From positions 17,601-81,600 of the forward strand of contig JAWQRO010000017.1 of assembly GCA_033557835.1 (NCBI GenBank): a stretch of 64,000 nucleotides of DNA. The letters are read 5' to 3'. The position numbers and the translations under genes were made by a program. The notes under the pieces were generated by a model. It did not search any database, was not told the origin of the DNA, and saw only the letters and a program-made list of their open reading frames with translations. This document shows positions 38,801 to 50,800 of the stretch, piece after piece (position 1 is the first letter of the stretch; the number at the start of each line of letters is the position of its first letter). The DNA is from Helochares maculicollis (Eukaryota > Arthropoda > Insecta > Coleoptera > Hydrophilidae).

Positions 38801-41800
38801 CTAAGAGAGACGTTTATATCTGCGTTGCCATGGCAACCGAATCCATTATGATAAAAAGTGGCCCCAATTAGATTTAATAAGGGCTTATATCGGAATTTAT
38901 GAGGCTAAGTGATTTATTTGTTATTTTATATTTTTCTGTTTAATATATTTTTTTGGCTTCCTCGTTTTCCAATTTACATTTCCATTTAAAATACTGAGAA
39001 GTTCATGTTCTTTGGCATTTTTAAAATGAACATTTTTTCTTTAAATGTTCCTCTTAAGCTGTAAAAGGTCTTTACAAATACATTTTTGCGTATAAATGTA
39101 TTTAGCTTAGAATCCACAATGTTTGTCAATTTTTATTAAATTTCATTACTCATATTTTACGATCTTCTAATTCACGGGCCTTGAAGAGGTGGATTTTGTA
39201 GATATACCAATATTTTTGAAAATCTGTCTGCAACAAGTCACAGTTTTATGAAAACAGCTGTTACTTTTGTTGGAGTTCTTTGTTTGTCTTGCCCAATTTG
39301 AGGAGACTCATATGGTGTATTTTTACGTACACATTTATTGGCTATGTCAACAATACGATATATCTGGTAGTTTATCCGGAAATTAGGATTATATTGTAAT
39401 TAAAGTCGGAAGCAGTTGCCTCTTGGAGGCTGCACTCACTTATGAAAATTTAATTAAGAGAGACTAAATGCATGTAAAATTCTCAAAAATCATTGAAGAG
39501 TACAAGACATAGCTTTAAAAATATAGTGTAAATGGCGGACGACGTCCTTCTGCTCTTCTGACGTTTTAATAATATTGTAAAAAAACCTAGTTTGATGATT
39601 TACAGTCTTATTTAATAATAGTGTGAAAAATGAATTTAAAAACAAATTAGTCATACAAGTGAAGCTACGAAAAAACAATAGGTTAAAGAATAAAAATTGA
39701 TCCTCTTAGAAATGTCCCTTCATAGATATAACGTTGTTCTTTGAAAATAAAAAAATATGCTTTTATTGGCTTTGAAAACCATTTGTAGTAATTTTTCCAA
39801 ACACTTCGGACTACAAAGATTTTAGATATGTTGATTGCCCTTATAATATACATCTACTGTAAATGCCATGGGAGGATCAAAAAGTAATATAATTGTAAAG
39901 TCACAATTGTGTCCAAAATGTTCCTAGATAACGACGCGGGAATACAGTGATAAGTATCTCGAATCCTGAAAAAGTTCGCAGAATGGTCGATGGGTCACGA
40001 GAGAGTAATGTTCATGTGAATCACTTGACACCATCCAGTGTTCTAGACAAAATTTGATTACGGTCAAACGGTAGAAATTCCGTACAACAGAGGCCCGAGT
40101 CGTCATTTCGAAAGAGATCAAGTTCTAAAATTTGATATAGTGAAGACACGCTCAAGCAAATCTATAACTCACGCAAAAGAATCCGCGGGCAATTATTAAT
40201 TATTGGACAATTTGATAAATGATAGTGCAAAACAATTTTACCAACACGTTTCTTTGAAGTATTAATCTATGATTACTTTTTTGTTGCAGAAAAAACTGTA
40301 CGAACTGCAAATGCGCCAGAGATCTGCACGACGTTCAGCCCGAGCATGGTGCAAGAGCAAGGCTTGGGTATAAAGCAATCACAGACATCTTAGACCCTAT
40401 AGCTTTAAATTATTCTTTCATACCTGCCGGTCTGAAAAACTCTCGGCAGGTGGAACTTTTCTACTCTACTCTTCCAGCAAACGATGTGCCTCGATTAAAG
40501 TCAAAAGGTGATCAAATTAGGACGCAAAGGCTAATCCATCAACTCCCAAGGCAAGATTTAGCTCTATCGGCTTGTAAATTTATTGAAGATGAAAAAGGAT
40601 TTGAGGTAAGAGTAGTTTTCGAAAAATTGCAAGCTTTGAAGAACATTCTTCTGAACTGAATCTTGCTGTTTTAGGATTTCATCACTGCTAGAAATGAAGT
40701 TGCCTTGGATATTGGTGTCGCTAAGATGCCTCAGCCTAATAGTAATTGTGCCAGATGCAATAAGACCCTCCAACCCCAAATTCCAGCAGTCTATACCTCC
40801 AGGCTGAACAAATTATTTCACCCAGCTTGCTACAGATGTGCCACTTGTAAAGACCTTTTGGTAGATTTGGCTTATTGCGTCCATGAAAACGAAATTTACT
40901 GCGAACGGCATTACTCGGAGCAAATGAAACCTAGGTGTGCTTCTTGTGATGAGGTAAGTCATTTGTCGTTAAAATAACTTTAAACAAAACTCAAAAGCAG
41001 GGGCCAAATAGTTAACCGGCCAATTTATTTTGAAAAATTCATACAAATAATTACATGGTTCCACATACTCAAGCTGCTAATGAACCTGGAGATGCAGTTT
41101 TCGTATGCATCATCTTGAGTACGGTAACATTTGAAACAAACTGTGCTAAATACCCATATTGTCCCTATACAATTTAAATTTGCAGCAACTTTTTAAGAAA
41201 AGTCGGTTATTGTTATCGGCTGCTCAATAGGGACATTTAAATGATTCCCTTTAAGTTATAAATCGCCAAGAAGTAAAAGTAGCTATTTGTGTTTTATGTG
41301 AAGAGGGGGTGGTGTATCTCTTAATGTAGTTCGGATTGAAGTAGGTCGAAGATATTTGTGTGTTTTGTTAAAGTAAAAGAGTAAATTTAGCTCAACTTGA
41401 TCCGCAGTTCGATTTCAGTATCAGGAGTGATCTGAAGACGGCACGTGATCCAGAAATAATCACGTAAGTATTTCGGGCGTTTAAATTTCTACGTAAAAGG
41501 ATATATAGGCAATTACCATTTTCTTACACAACCAGTAATTTTTATTCGTCATCAAAACGGTCGCGTAGGCTTCATCCGCAGACAAGAGCAACTTGTATAC
41601 ATTTCAAACAAATTAGGAATCAAATAAGCCCGACCCGCGACAGGGCAGCCATCGAGTCGCCCACACGTCGTGACGTGACTAAATGTCGGCTCAAAAATTA
41701 TTGAAAATTGTTATTATTGCAAATAAACGTAAAATACGTCTTACGCTACGACTATTCCATTGTATTCTGATTTATAACGAAGCTGATACAAGGCTAAGGA

Positions 41801-44800
41801 ACATCTGTGTAAATTTAACTTGTAAAATAAGTTTATTAAAATAATGTTTGGATTATGCACACATTACGGAATTACAATAAGATAAAGTTTTACATTTTAT
41901 CGCTTGAAAATTGCTATGTAAACTCTGCTGATTTATTTATTGTACGGTTTGTTATTTTGAGCAGAATCTAAACGTAAAATGTTTAATCATTCGCATGTAT
42001 TTGACGGTTGCCACTTTTCTAGTTGTGAGGAGTGCAAAAATCGTACGGTTCCAGCCGTCCGTCATATGCACGAATGACCTATTACGAAATTCTATAAAAA
42101 TTCGTACTAACATAATACGGTTATTTTTGTGGTGATCGCTTCGGCACACATTTCTTACACCTAACTTTTAGAACGTAGACGAGCTTATGAAAAATCTACA
42201 ACAGGCTCACTCATACTATGCATTATGAATGTGCTATAGGAAAGAACTCCGGTTCCCAAAACCGGCTATATTTATGTTTCGGTTCGTATTTATTAAAAAG
42301 TCTAAAATTCAGGATCTGAAGTACATAGTATTATAAAAAGAATTAAATCTGCAACTCGACACCTAAATTTTCTTAGCTTGTCCAAACCCACTTTGGATGC
42401 TCAAACCTTCTTTGGCCGCATGAATCCTATCATAAGAGAAGTCATTCGTTGGGAGTTGTGAAAATCATCTTGAAGAGGCTGGCCAAATTTCCCACTGATG
42501 CCCCAGTGCCGTGTGCATAAATTCATGCTTATAGACTGAGCTTCACTAACATAACCGATTTTACGTATAAATGTGTACTCTTGGCTTCGTTATTTATTAT
42601 AGCATCTCTAGTAATAAATGCAGTCCTGGGCGCCAGATTGAGATATTCTTGTGATTACCTAAAGCAATTTAAACCTCATCAATCACAATTTGTTTTTAAA
42701 AAAGGATCAGGTGTTTTTTTTTTCAAACCAATGGCAATGCTGTGATTTGTTCTGCTGTTTTATCGAGGAGCGTCTTAGTGAAACTGTCGGTTTGATGTTT
42801 AAGGATTAAAGTGTAGGCCCCGCAGGATGATTAATTAATTAGTCCTTGTGATGCGGAGTTTTGTTTCGCTGTTCTGACATGATTGTTTCGCAAATCTCGG
42901 TGGCCTATTTATCAAGGCGACAGCGACAGACAGGAGCAGTGTCACAATCGCGTGAAGTGCCTTGCAGGACAGCTGTTCATCTTCGCACGGCACTAAAATT
43001 AGACCTGATTTCTATTTACTACATATACATATACTAGACTCGCAGATATTCTATACATTAGGTCTAGAAACAGTGGGGATGCCCATATGAAACAAATCTA
43101 TGGGATTTTTGTGATATTTATCCATTTTGTACCACTTATTGCTTCTTAATCACAGTTCGAACTAAATAATGTTTTAGTAATTGAACAATTTTATCGGATT
43201 AAAGTGTTATGACTTCTCATTTAACAAGAAAGAAGGGACAATACTTTATGTTATTTGTAACATTCATAAAACTACACAACTTAATTTTATTTTTAAATAT
43301 GTGCCTATGACATCTATTACGTTTTATTCAACACGTTTTTGTCAATTGAAGAGCAGAAAAGTTATTGTCACGGTTACAAATAATTAAATGTAGGATGTCA
43401 ACCTTTGCGTATATTGTACGAAATAAAGTATAGAAAAGCCATTTTGATCAATTTAGCCCTCTGACACTTTGAGAAGAAATAATGAAATTTTGTTTTCATA
43501 ACAAAATCGTAGATCTGTTTACTCTTTTAAGATATGTATGTTCATCAGCCTAAACTGTTTAACCAAAAAAAAATTGAAAAATGGTTCTAAGTAAACTAAT
43601 CGAAAAATACATCTATTGTATTTTCGACTAATAGGCTCAAGCCTGCTCTATTCTAATAAGTCAAACTCTTCGGTGGTCTTCTTTTAAATTATCTAGTTAG
43701 AGGAGAGCAAAATTTTCCCGTTTTCATGATATTATTATCTACTATTCTATATATTTTTCATATGTCTGCTTTTTCTTTTTTTTTTCTTCTATTTATCTTT
43801 TCTATTTCGATACTTCTTACATATTATCATATCGCTTTCATATCTTTTTTTGTGTATGTTATGTACTATCTTCATCACTTTCGCTCCACGTTAGAATTGT
43901 CCGTGTAATATCTGCTCTTGTTTTTGGCCATAGCGCAGTTTTGTAGATTTGCGTCTCACTGTCAGTCATGAAATATATATTTTTTTATATTAAACATTTC
44001 AGCCGCTTCGCTATTCATGCTACTGTCACCATTTGTTTCCTCAATTCTTTTAGACTACAGGTGTAGATCTTTTTGATCCCAGATCCCGAACTCTTGATGT
44101 GCTCTACTATCTCTCCATTCCCTTACAGCTTCATTCTTTTTCATTCCTATATATATTTAATCTTGTTTGCATTTATGATATACATGTTTGCTTGCTTATC
44201 AAAATTCCACAGGGGCCGCTAAAGATTGTCTTCTTTGTCAGATATGGCGTCGACAGCAGGACATAACATCTGAAAGTAGGTATCGTTCATTCTATGTCCG
44301 ATTGCCTTATCAAGTACTTCTATCTAAAGTGTCCCAAAATTAACGCAAGATTTGAATTAAATAGAAAACACAGTTTTTAGTCTTTTGATTGATAATTTTT
44401 AATCTAATCATAAAGTACATAGGATAGAGTTATTTATGGAATAAAACATCAGGCATATGGCCTCCACGGCTTTGCATGTACATACGCACTCGTTTGTCGA
44501 AATTTTCCTGACCATTTTGCATAAACGTGGCTGAATTTCGTTGATGCACAGTTGATTCTCCTGCTTTAATGCACGGATGGTTGTGGGCTTGTTGACATAG
44601 ACATGTGATTTCAAATAATCCCATAAAAATAAATCTAATGGTGTTAAATTACACAATCTAGGGGACCAATTCTGGTCACCAAAACGAGAGAATACACGAT
44701 CTGGAAATGACTCATGCAGTAATTGAATTGTTCTGCGGGCTGTATGGCAGGTAGCACCCTCTTTCTGGAACCACATATTGGCTACATTAATTTCATCCAC

Positions 44801-47800
44801 TTTCGGCAGAAAGAACTGTGGTATCATGTCGCAATATCGAGTACCAGTAACAGTCGCTGCTTGACCAGTCTCCAAATCTTCAAAAAAATTGTCCTATTAT
44901 GCCTTCAGCCCAAAATCCACACCAAACAGTGACGCGTTGTGGATGCATGTGGGCTATCAAAACCCCAAAAGTGGCAATTTTGGCGATTTTGCTCGAAACA
45001 TCAGCATCCATTTGTTGATAATCCATTAAACGAATTCTCTTCGCTGTGCACGGTCATTAGGCTTCAGTTGTTGTGTTAATTCAATTTTAGTGAGTATACG
45101 CTGTAGAGAGCTTCTTGAGATAAGCAATTCTTGTTCATGACGACGAATTGAGGTTCCTGGATTGTCACCGACACTCACATACACTGCTTCGATATTGACA
45201 TTTGAACGGCTTCTTTTTGGACAACAGTCTCCAACAGATCCAGTCTCCCTGAATTTTTCATTTAATCTCTTCACAGTTGACGAAGTTAAAACACTATTCC
45301 GATCATATTTTGTATTCTATTTTTGAACTGCGGCCGCCAAGCTTTCATTATTTTTGAAATATTGTTCAATAAGGAAGACACGTTGTTCTATCGTATAACA
45401 TTCCGTTTTTACTAACCCAAAACTGTCAAATAGTTTCTTTAACAGGTTTGCCAAAACAAAACTGCACGAATGGCGACAAATACAACTGGCATTTATTTTG
45501 GACTTTCTGTATAATGAGGCTAAACATGAATTGACTTAGCTAATCACCCTCCCTTATAATTTCTTAGCTAAGAAGTTTGTTGCGCATTTTCTATTTAGTT
45601 CTTGAATTATCTTAAGTAAGCTTGGTTGCGTTTTCTTTTCGGCCATTATCACGACATATGATAAACCAATGTTATAGAAGGTCTTGGTGATGTCTATACA
45701 GGATGTTGCAGAATTAATACTTAACCCATATGTTATGTACGCCAATTTGACCACGGCCTGGTATTTTGTAAGTATAAATAAAAATATTGAAAATTTGGCT
45801 GATTTGGGACTCCTGGCATAATTGAAATGATGCCGATAGACTATGTTGGACTAAAGAATATTATGCAGACACAGCGACACCATTATTGCTATAAAAATAA
45901 CAGCAGCACAATCAAACACGTCGCTAGATCCTTCATAACCTCGAAATTAAATTTTGCATGAACGCAAAACCGTCTTTATCAAAGAGAAATAGAAAAAGAA
46001 CTTAAACAACCATTGATGTCAAATTTTATAGCTCCGCATTTTTTCGAATCATTTAAAATAGAACGTGACCTCGAAAAAAGATCGCTTTGTATTACTATCT
46101 TCTGCTATAAGAAAGATGATTACATCATACATCGCAAACTAACGCCACGTGTATTTTTATAAAAATACCGGCTTCACAATCAAAACAAGTCGTTGGATTC
46201 GTCAAAATCACGTAATTAAATTGTAAATTAATTAATAATTAATCGTAAAACCTTTCTTATGAAATAGAAACAGAAAAAAGAACATAAACAATCATTAAAG
46301 TCAAATTTTATTGTGCCGCGTTGCAGAAGACAGCGCCAGCCCTTTCACTTTATGTTACCATTATCCGCCGCAAGAAAGGTGATTATATCGTGCATCGCAA
46401 ACTAATTCATATTTGTAAAGTGAAAATTAGTCAGTGCAAACTTGCAATACTGCGTCTTTGTCTATAACAAATTGCATTTATTTTACCTTTTTAGTTTTAA
46501 ATCTAAAGCGACTTAAATTCAACACCCAAGAATACATTTGTGACCCGGCTTAACAGATATCGACAGACGGGACAAATGTTCTTCGAGGAGCCGGGAATGT
46601 AAATAACTTCAAATAAACTATAATAATTATACGAAGACTGCAAAAATTGTTAAATATCAAATTAAGTAAATTGTAAAATAGCTATAAATCTTATTAGCTG
46701 GCGTTGAATTAACATATCGAATCAAATAAAAACGGTAGTAAATAATTGGAGCTTCTCTTGCCTCTATGGTTGTAATTTATTGCGCTCGTTTTGTTGTAGG
46801 TTTTAGAGTAGTCTAGTACGCACTTTCATTTATTTGATTTTAGCCACTATAAAATTTAATAGGTGCAGGTGATTTACATTTTAGCAAAAACTTCATTCTT
46901 TGAATAAAGCTTATACCTTTCCTGTTTATCGAACTTGCATAATCGTAAATAATGAATAAAATACATCGAAATGAAAATATTAGTAAAAAAATGACCACAC
47001 ATGTGCTCTTTGTCTTTCCTCTTCGGTTGAAAGTTAATAACTATTCTTTTTTCGCTTGTCTATATTCCTGTTCATCAAGGTTTTTTATTATTATTTCGTC
47101 TGTTCGAGTCCAGCAGCATTAGGCGTAGGCAAGAAGGGAATTCTTTGAAATAGCAATAAAATTCGTCTGTCTTCGACCAACGACGTCATAGGAAATTCCG
47201 CCAGTGGCTCTTAACATGTACATATAATTAATATCGCGGTTACTAATTATGCCCCAAAGTGCAAACAAAAACTTATCGCCTATTATTTCTCATATCTACC
47301 GCCCCTTTAAGTCTTGCAACTTATATAACTTATTTAACACGTTTATTACATTCTTTTTATTTTTGAGATCTGTCTTAAAATGAATACAGTACTGATTTAT
47401 TTGTTTTAAAACACTGCTATAAAGTGTACTATTTATGCATTCACTGTGATGCGTTATTAATCTTTTTAATTGGTTTAATTATACTCTTCTTCCATTTTAT
47501 AGTAATGTTTTAGGATATCAGTCTTCTACGTTCATATTTGGAGATTAATTTCTAAAATATCTCCATTTAGTGTGAGGACATTCAGCAGAATTTAATAAAA
47601 TTTAAACTTAATCTTGTCGATTTTCCATTATTATCCACCTCTGCAGATCTAAATTTAGTTTCAAGCCATAAATATCTTTTTCTCCATTAAATAGGTCATT
47701 TTGACAATCCATATCACAGTTTTCTTGTGCAAACTGTTACCAACAATAAAATTAGCCCATGTAAATTTACACATTCGCCAAAAATCGTGAACGTGATAAA

Positions 47801-50800
47801 GAAGCAAAACTAAATGTGACTGGAAGGCCTCAGGAGAAGTATATTTTAGTTCACAATAGGAAGATAATATTGTTATAGTTTGAAATAATGTAGTCAAAGT
47901 TATAAGTACAATGGGCTGTTGTATTTAATCATAGAGCGTTACAAGCACATAATTTTCCATTTTGGTATACTTGGATTCTTTAAATTTTATATGTATTCAT
48001 TATATTCTCAATATTTCTTCATTTTGTTAAAAATTTTTGAAGGCGTGTTAATTTTTCTTCGCTTAGCTGACGCACCTCATCTCAAAATGTTCCTAAAAGT
48101 CTGAAAGGTTGGCACTCTTAATTAAATGCGAAAGCAGAATTGGCCGAGCCGATAGCACAGCTATCGAGTTTGTTATAAGCTTCACTTTGTTAACTTTATT
48201 CTAATGTAGAAATGTGACAGTAACTGGCGATTTAAAATTGCAAAAACCAAGCGCCAACAATTTTTGTTTAACCACTACTATTTAAATGTTGGTGCTAATC
48301 ATGTAACCAAAAGATATAGTATACTGAATTTTTTATTACTTTTCACAATACACTTTAATTAAAACAAATAATAAACAGAAATCTAATTCAAACATTTTGT
48401 TAAATATTAAGTTATGGTTCAGTTTTTGATTATCGTATATCACAACTGGATATTTTTACTCATCCTTGGAGAGCTTTCAAAATTTTTACACACGCCAGAA
48501 TCCTGTCGTTCTACACGACGGAATCCGCTCCGAGACAGCTCATTCATTAGAAAAATTAAACGCCGGGCCTAAATTTATTACGCTCATCAGAGATATTACT
48601 TTTTTTAGCGGTACTGTAAATTGTCTTGTTATTAATTTTTTTGTAGAATACTGCAATTTTTACAGCTGCAGCGCAATTTTTTCGCAGCTATGGCTTTGGA
48701 GATGACACGATTCTTTTGATTAAATCAACTCCTCCCCCTTGATTTTTCTTTCGCCACAAACCACAAAAAGAATTGGCAAATAAATGACGACGCGGCAGTA
48801 TCTCGATCTAAAATCCAATTAAATCCCGAAACCCTCGAATCAAGGATTGTTTACGAGGGAATTTACTGCTATTCCCGTGATGCCGTATAAACGATATTGA
48901 TAAAAACCAGGTTTTATTTCCATCCATAAAATTTCATTAGCTCTGAGTGGTACATCAAAACTTTAACACCGAACATACACATTTATCCGCTTTATGGTAA
49001 CACCATTACACCACATAATATGAGCAGATAATTTCACTTGCTTTCCGCAATTTCCATCGCCCTCAAGACTTAGTTATTTTGTAATTTAATGAAACTGTCC
49101 CATTTTTTATCGATCCGACCTCATGGTCAGACTTCATTATCCTCTAACTAGACAGACAGCTTGTCTGCTATTGGCTCGCCCATACGTCTATCTTCATAAA
49201 CCGAGATTACTGGGTGTACTAGGTCAAACTGATCAAATACAGACACGTGTTTTCAACTTATTTACACTCACACCAAGACATACCTTGCACCTTCGCATTA
49301 CTCAAATTAACGCTCTTTATATGGAAGACCTGCTGCATTTTGTAAACCGTCTCCTACGCGTGTGCCACTTTGACACGGACGAACTTTATATTCCTACATC
49401 TTTTCACCTAAAATAGTTTAACAATAGACGCGCTTTTGGCACTCGCTCAACTCGCTAAAAACCTCCATCCTGTCAGAACAGTACAATACATCCAAGGTCG
49501 TGCGGATAGAGCCATCAAAAATTTAAAAATTGCATTAATCCTAAACGACATCCAATTTTTGGCTTCATTTAACTCGACACGATGCACATTTAGCGTAGAC
49601 GTACATATAATATTGTCGTCAGAGCTTCTTAAAATAAAATCAATCGCCCGAAAAAAATCGTGTCATTGCCAATACCACATGTGTTAACGTTAAATTTCTC
49701 GCATTAAATACCAAGGGTAGTTTATCAAAGCATATTTTCTGCCACGTTACTCTCTGGTTGTCGTCGAAACCAAGGCCGGAAAAGACCTTACGTAGCCACA
49801 AAACAGTCTAATCAGTGATTAGGTAATGTCTATTTGGAGTTGCTCTGGGCTTTATTGGCAACAGCGCAGCTTTTCCTTAGTTTGTTTTGGATTTCGCGCA
49901 AACCGCACCACTTCCGCGACTTTCGCCACCATTTTTCCGCTTTTCCACTTCAGTTTTCCGGTCCAAAATTTTGTAAACTAGCGCGCTTTGTGTCGGGCCT
50001 GCGTATTCGGCCAGTGTAGTGACAGAATGCACTGTTCTATTTGTGGAATTTCTAGTTTCTAAGAAATTATGTGTTGTCCACTTGTTGCCAAGTGTTCACT
50101 CAAGTGTTTTTCGTCACCACTTTTGATGGGAGGAGCAGATAGAAAGAGGAAGGACTTGCACCTCAGGCCAAAGAGTTGACACGCATCGACAATATTAACC
50201 ACAATCCATAGTTTTGCTAGCCTTTTAGAACATATTTTCACTCGCAATGGGTATTATGCTAAGTCTTTTGGCCACGTGCGTTGGCTTTTTGGAATTTTTG
50301 GCTTTTTATACGAATGTAACTAGGAACATAGAAGGGCAGCATGAGTCTAGAAGATCTGATGATTTGAGAAACGTCAAGGAAGGATATATGAAAGATTTGC
50401 GGAAAGAACGACAAAGAGTCTTGGAAGCTAAGTGGGCCAAAGAAGATAGCTATGCCACTTCAAAACGCAAAACTTCGGCCACGAAATTAGATACGGTATT
50501 CGAAGATGAAATCCCTACAACCTCATCTTGTTTTAGACGAGTTAATGTTGTGTGCCCTCACAGGCCTAGGTTTCAAAGTCTTCCTAGTAGCGTAGCAAAT
50601 TTAAGTCCTGAAGAATTGGAATATAATTTACGCAAGCTTCTCGCCTCTAAAATTGAAAGTAAATGCATAGACGATGAAAGAAATATTCCCACAGTTGTTG
50701 TAACTCATCACCATAGTTCTGACAAGTCTACTCCTAAATTATTGGGGCAAAATTTTAATAGCATCGCAGGGCCCAGCTCAAGCCAAGCCCTATCGTCAGC

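Noticed and set aside
41425..41463. Possible micro-exon between an acceptor (gatttcag) and a gtaagt donor
   Set aside because: In the phase required after LIM1 it contains a stop; no other support.
49123..49687. Two + strand frames upstream of the nested gene
   Set aside because: No recognisable motif, and no donor that would link them to 50247; cannot support as exons.
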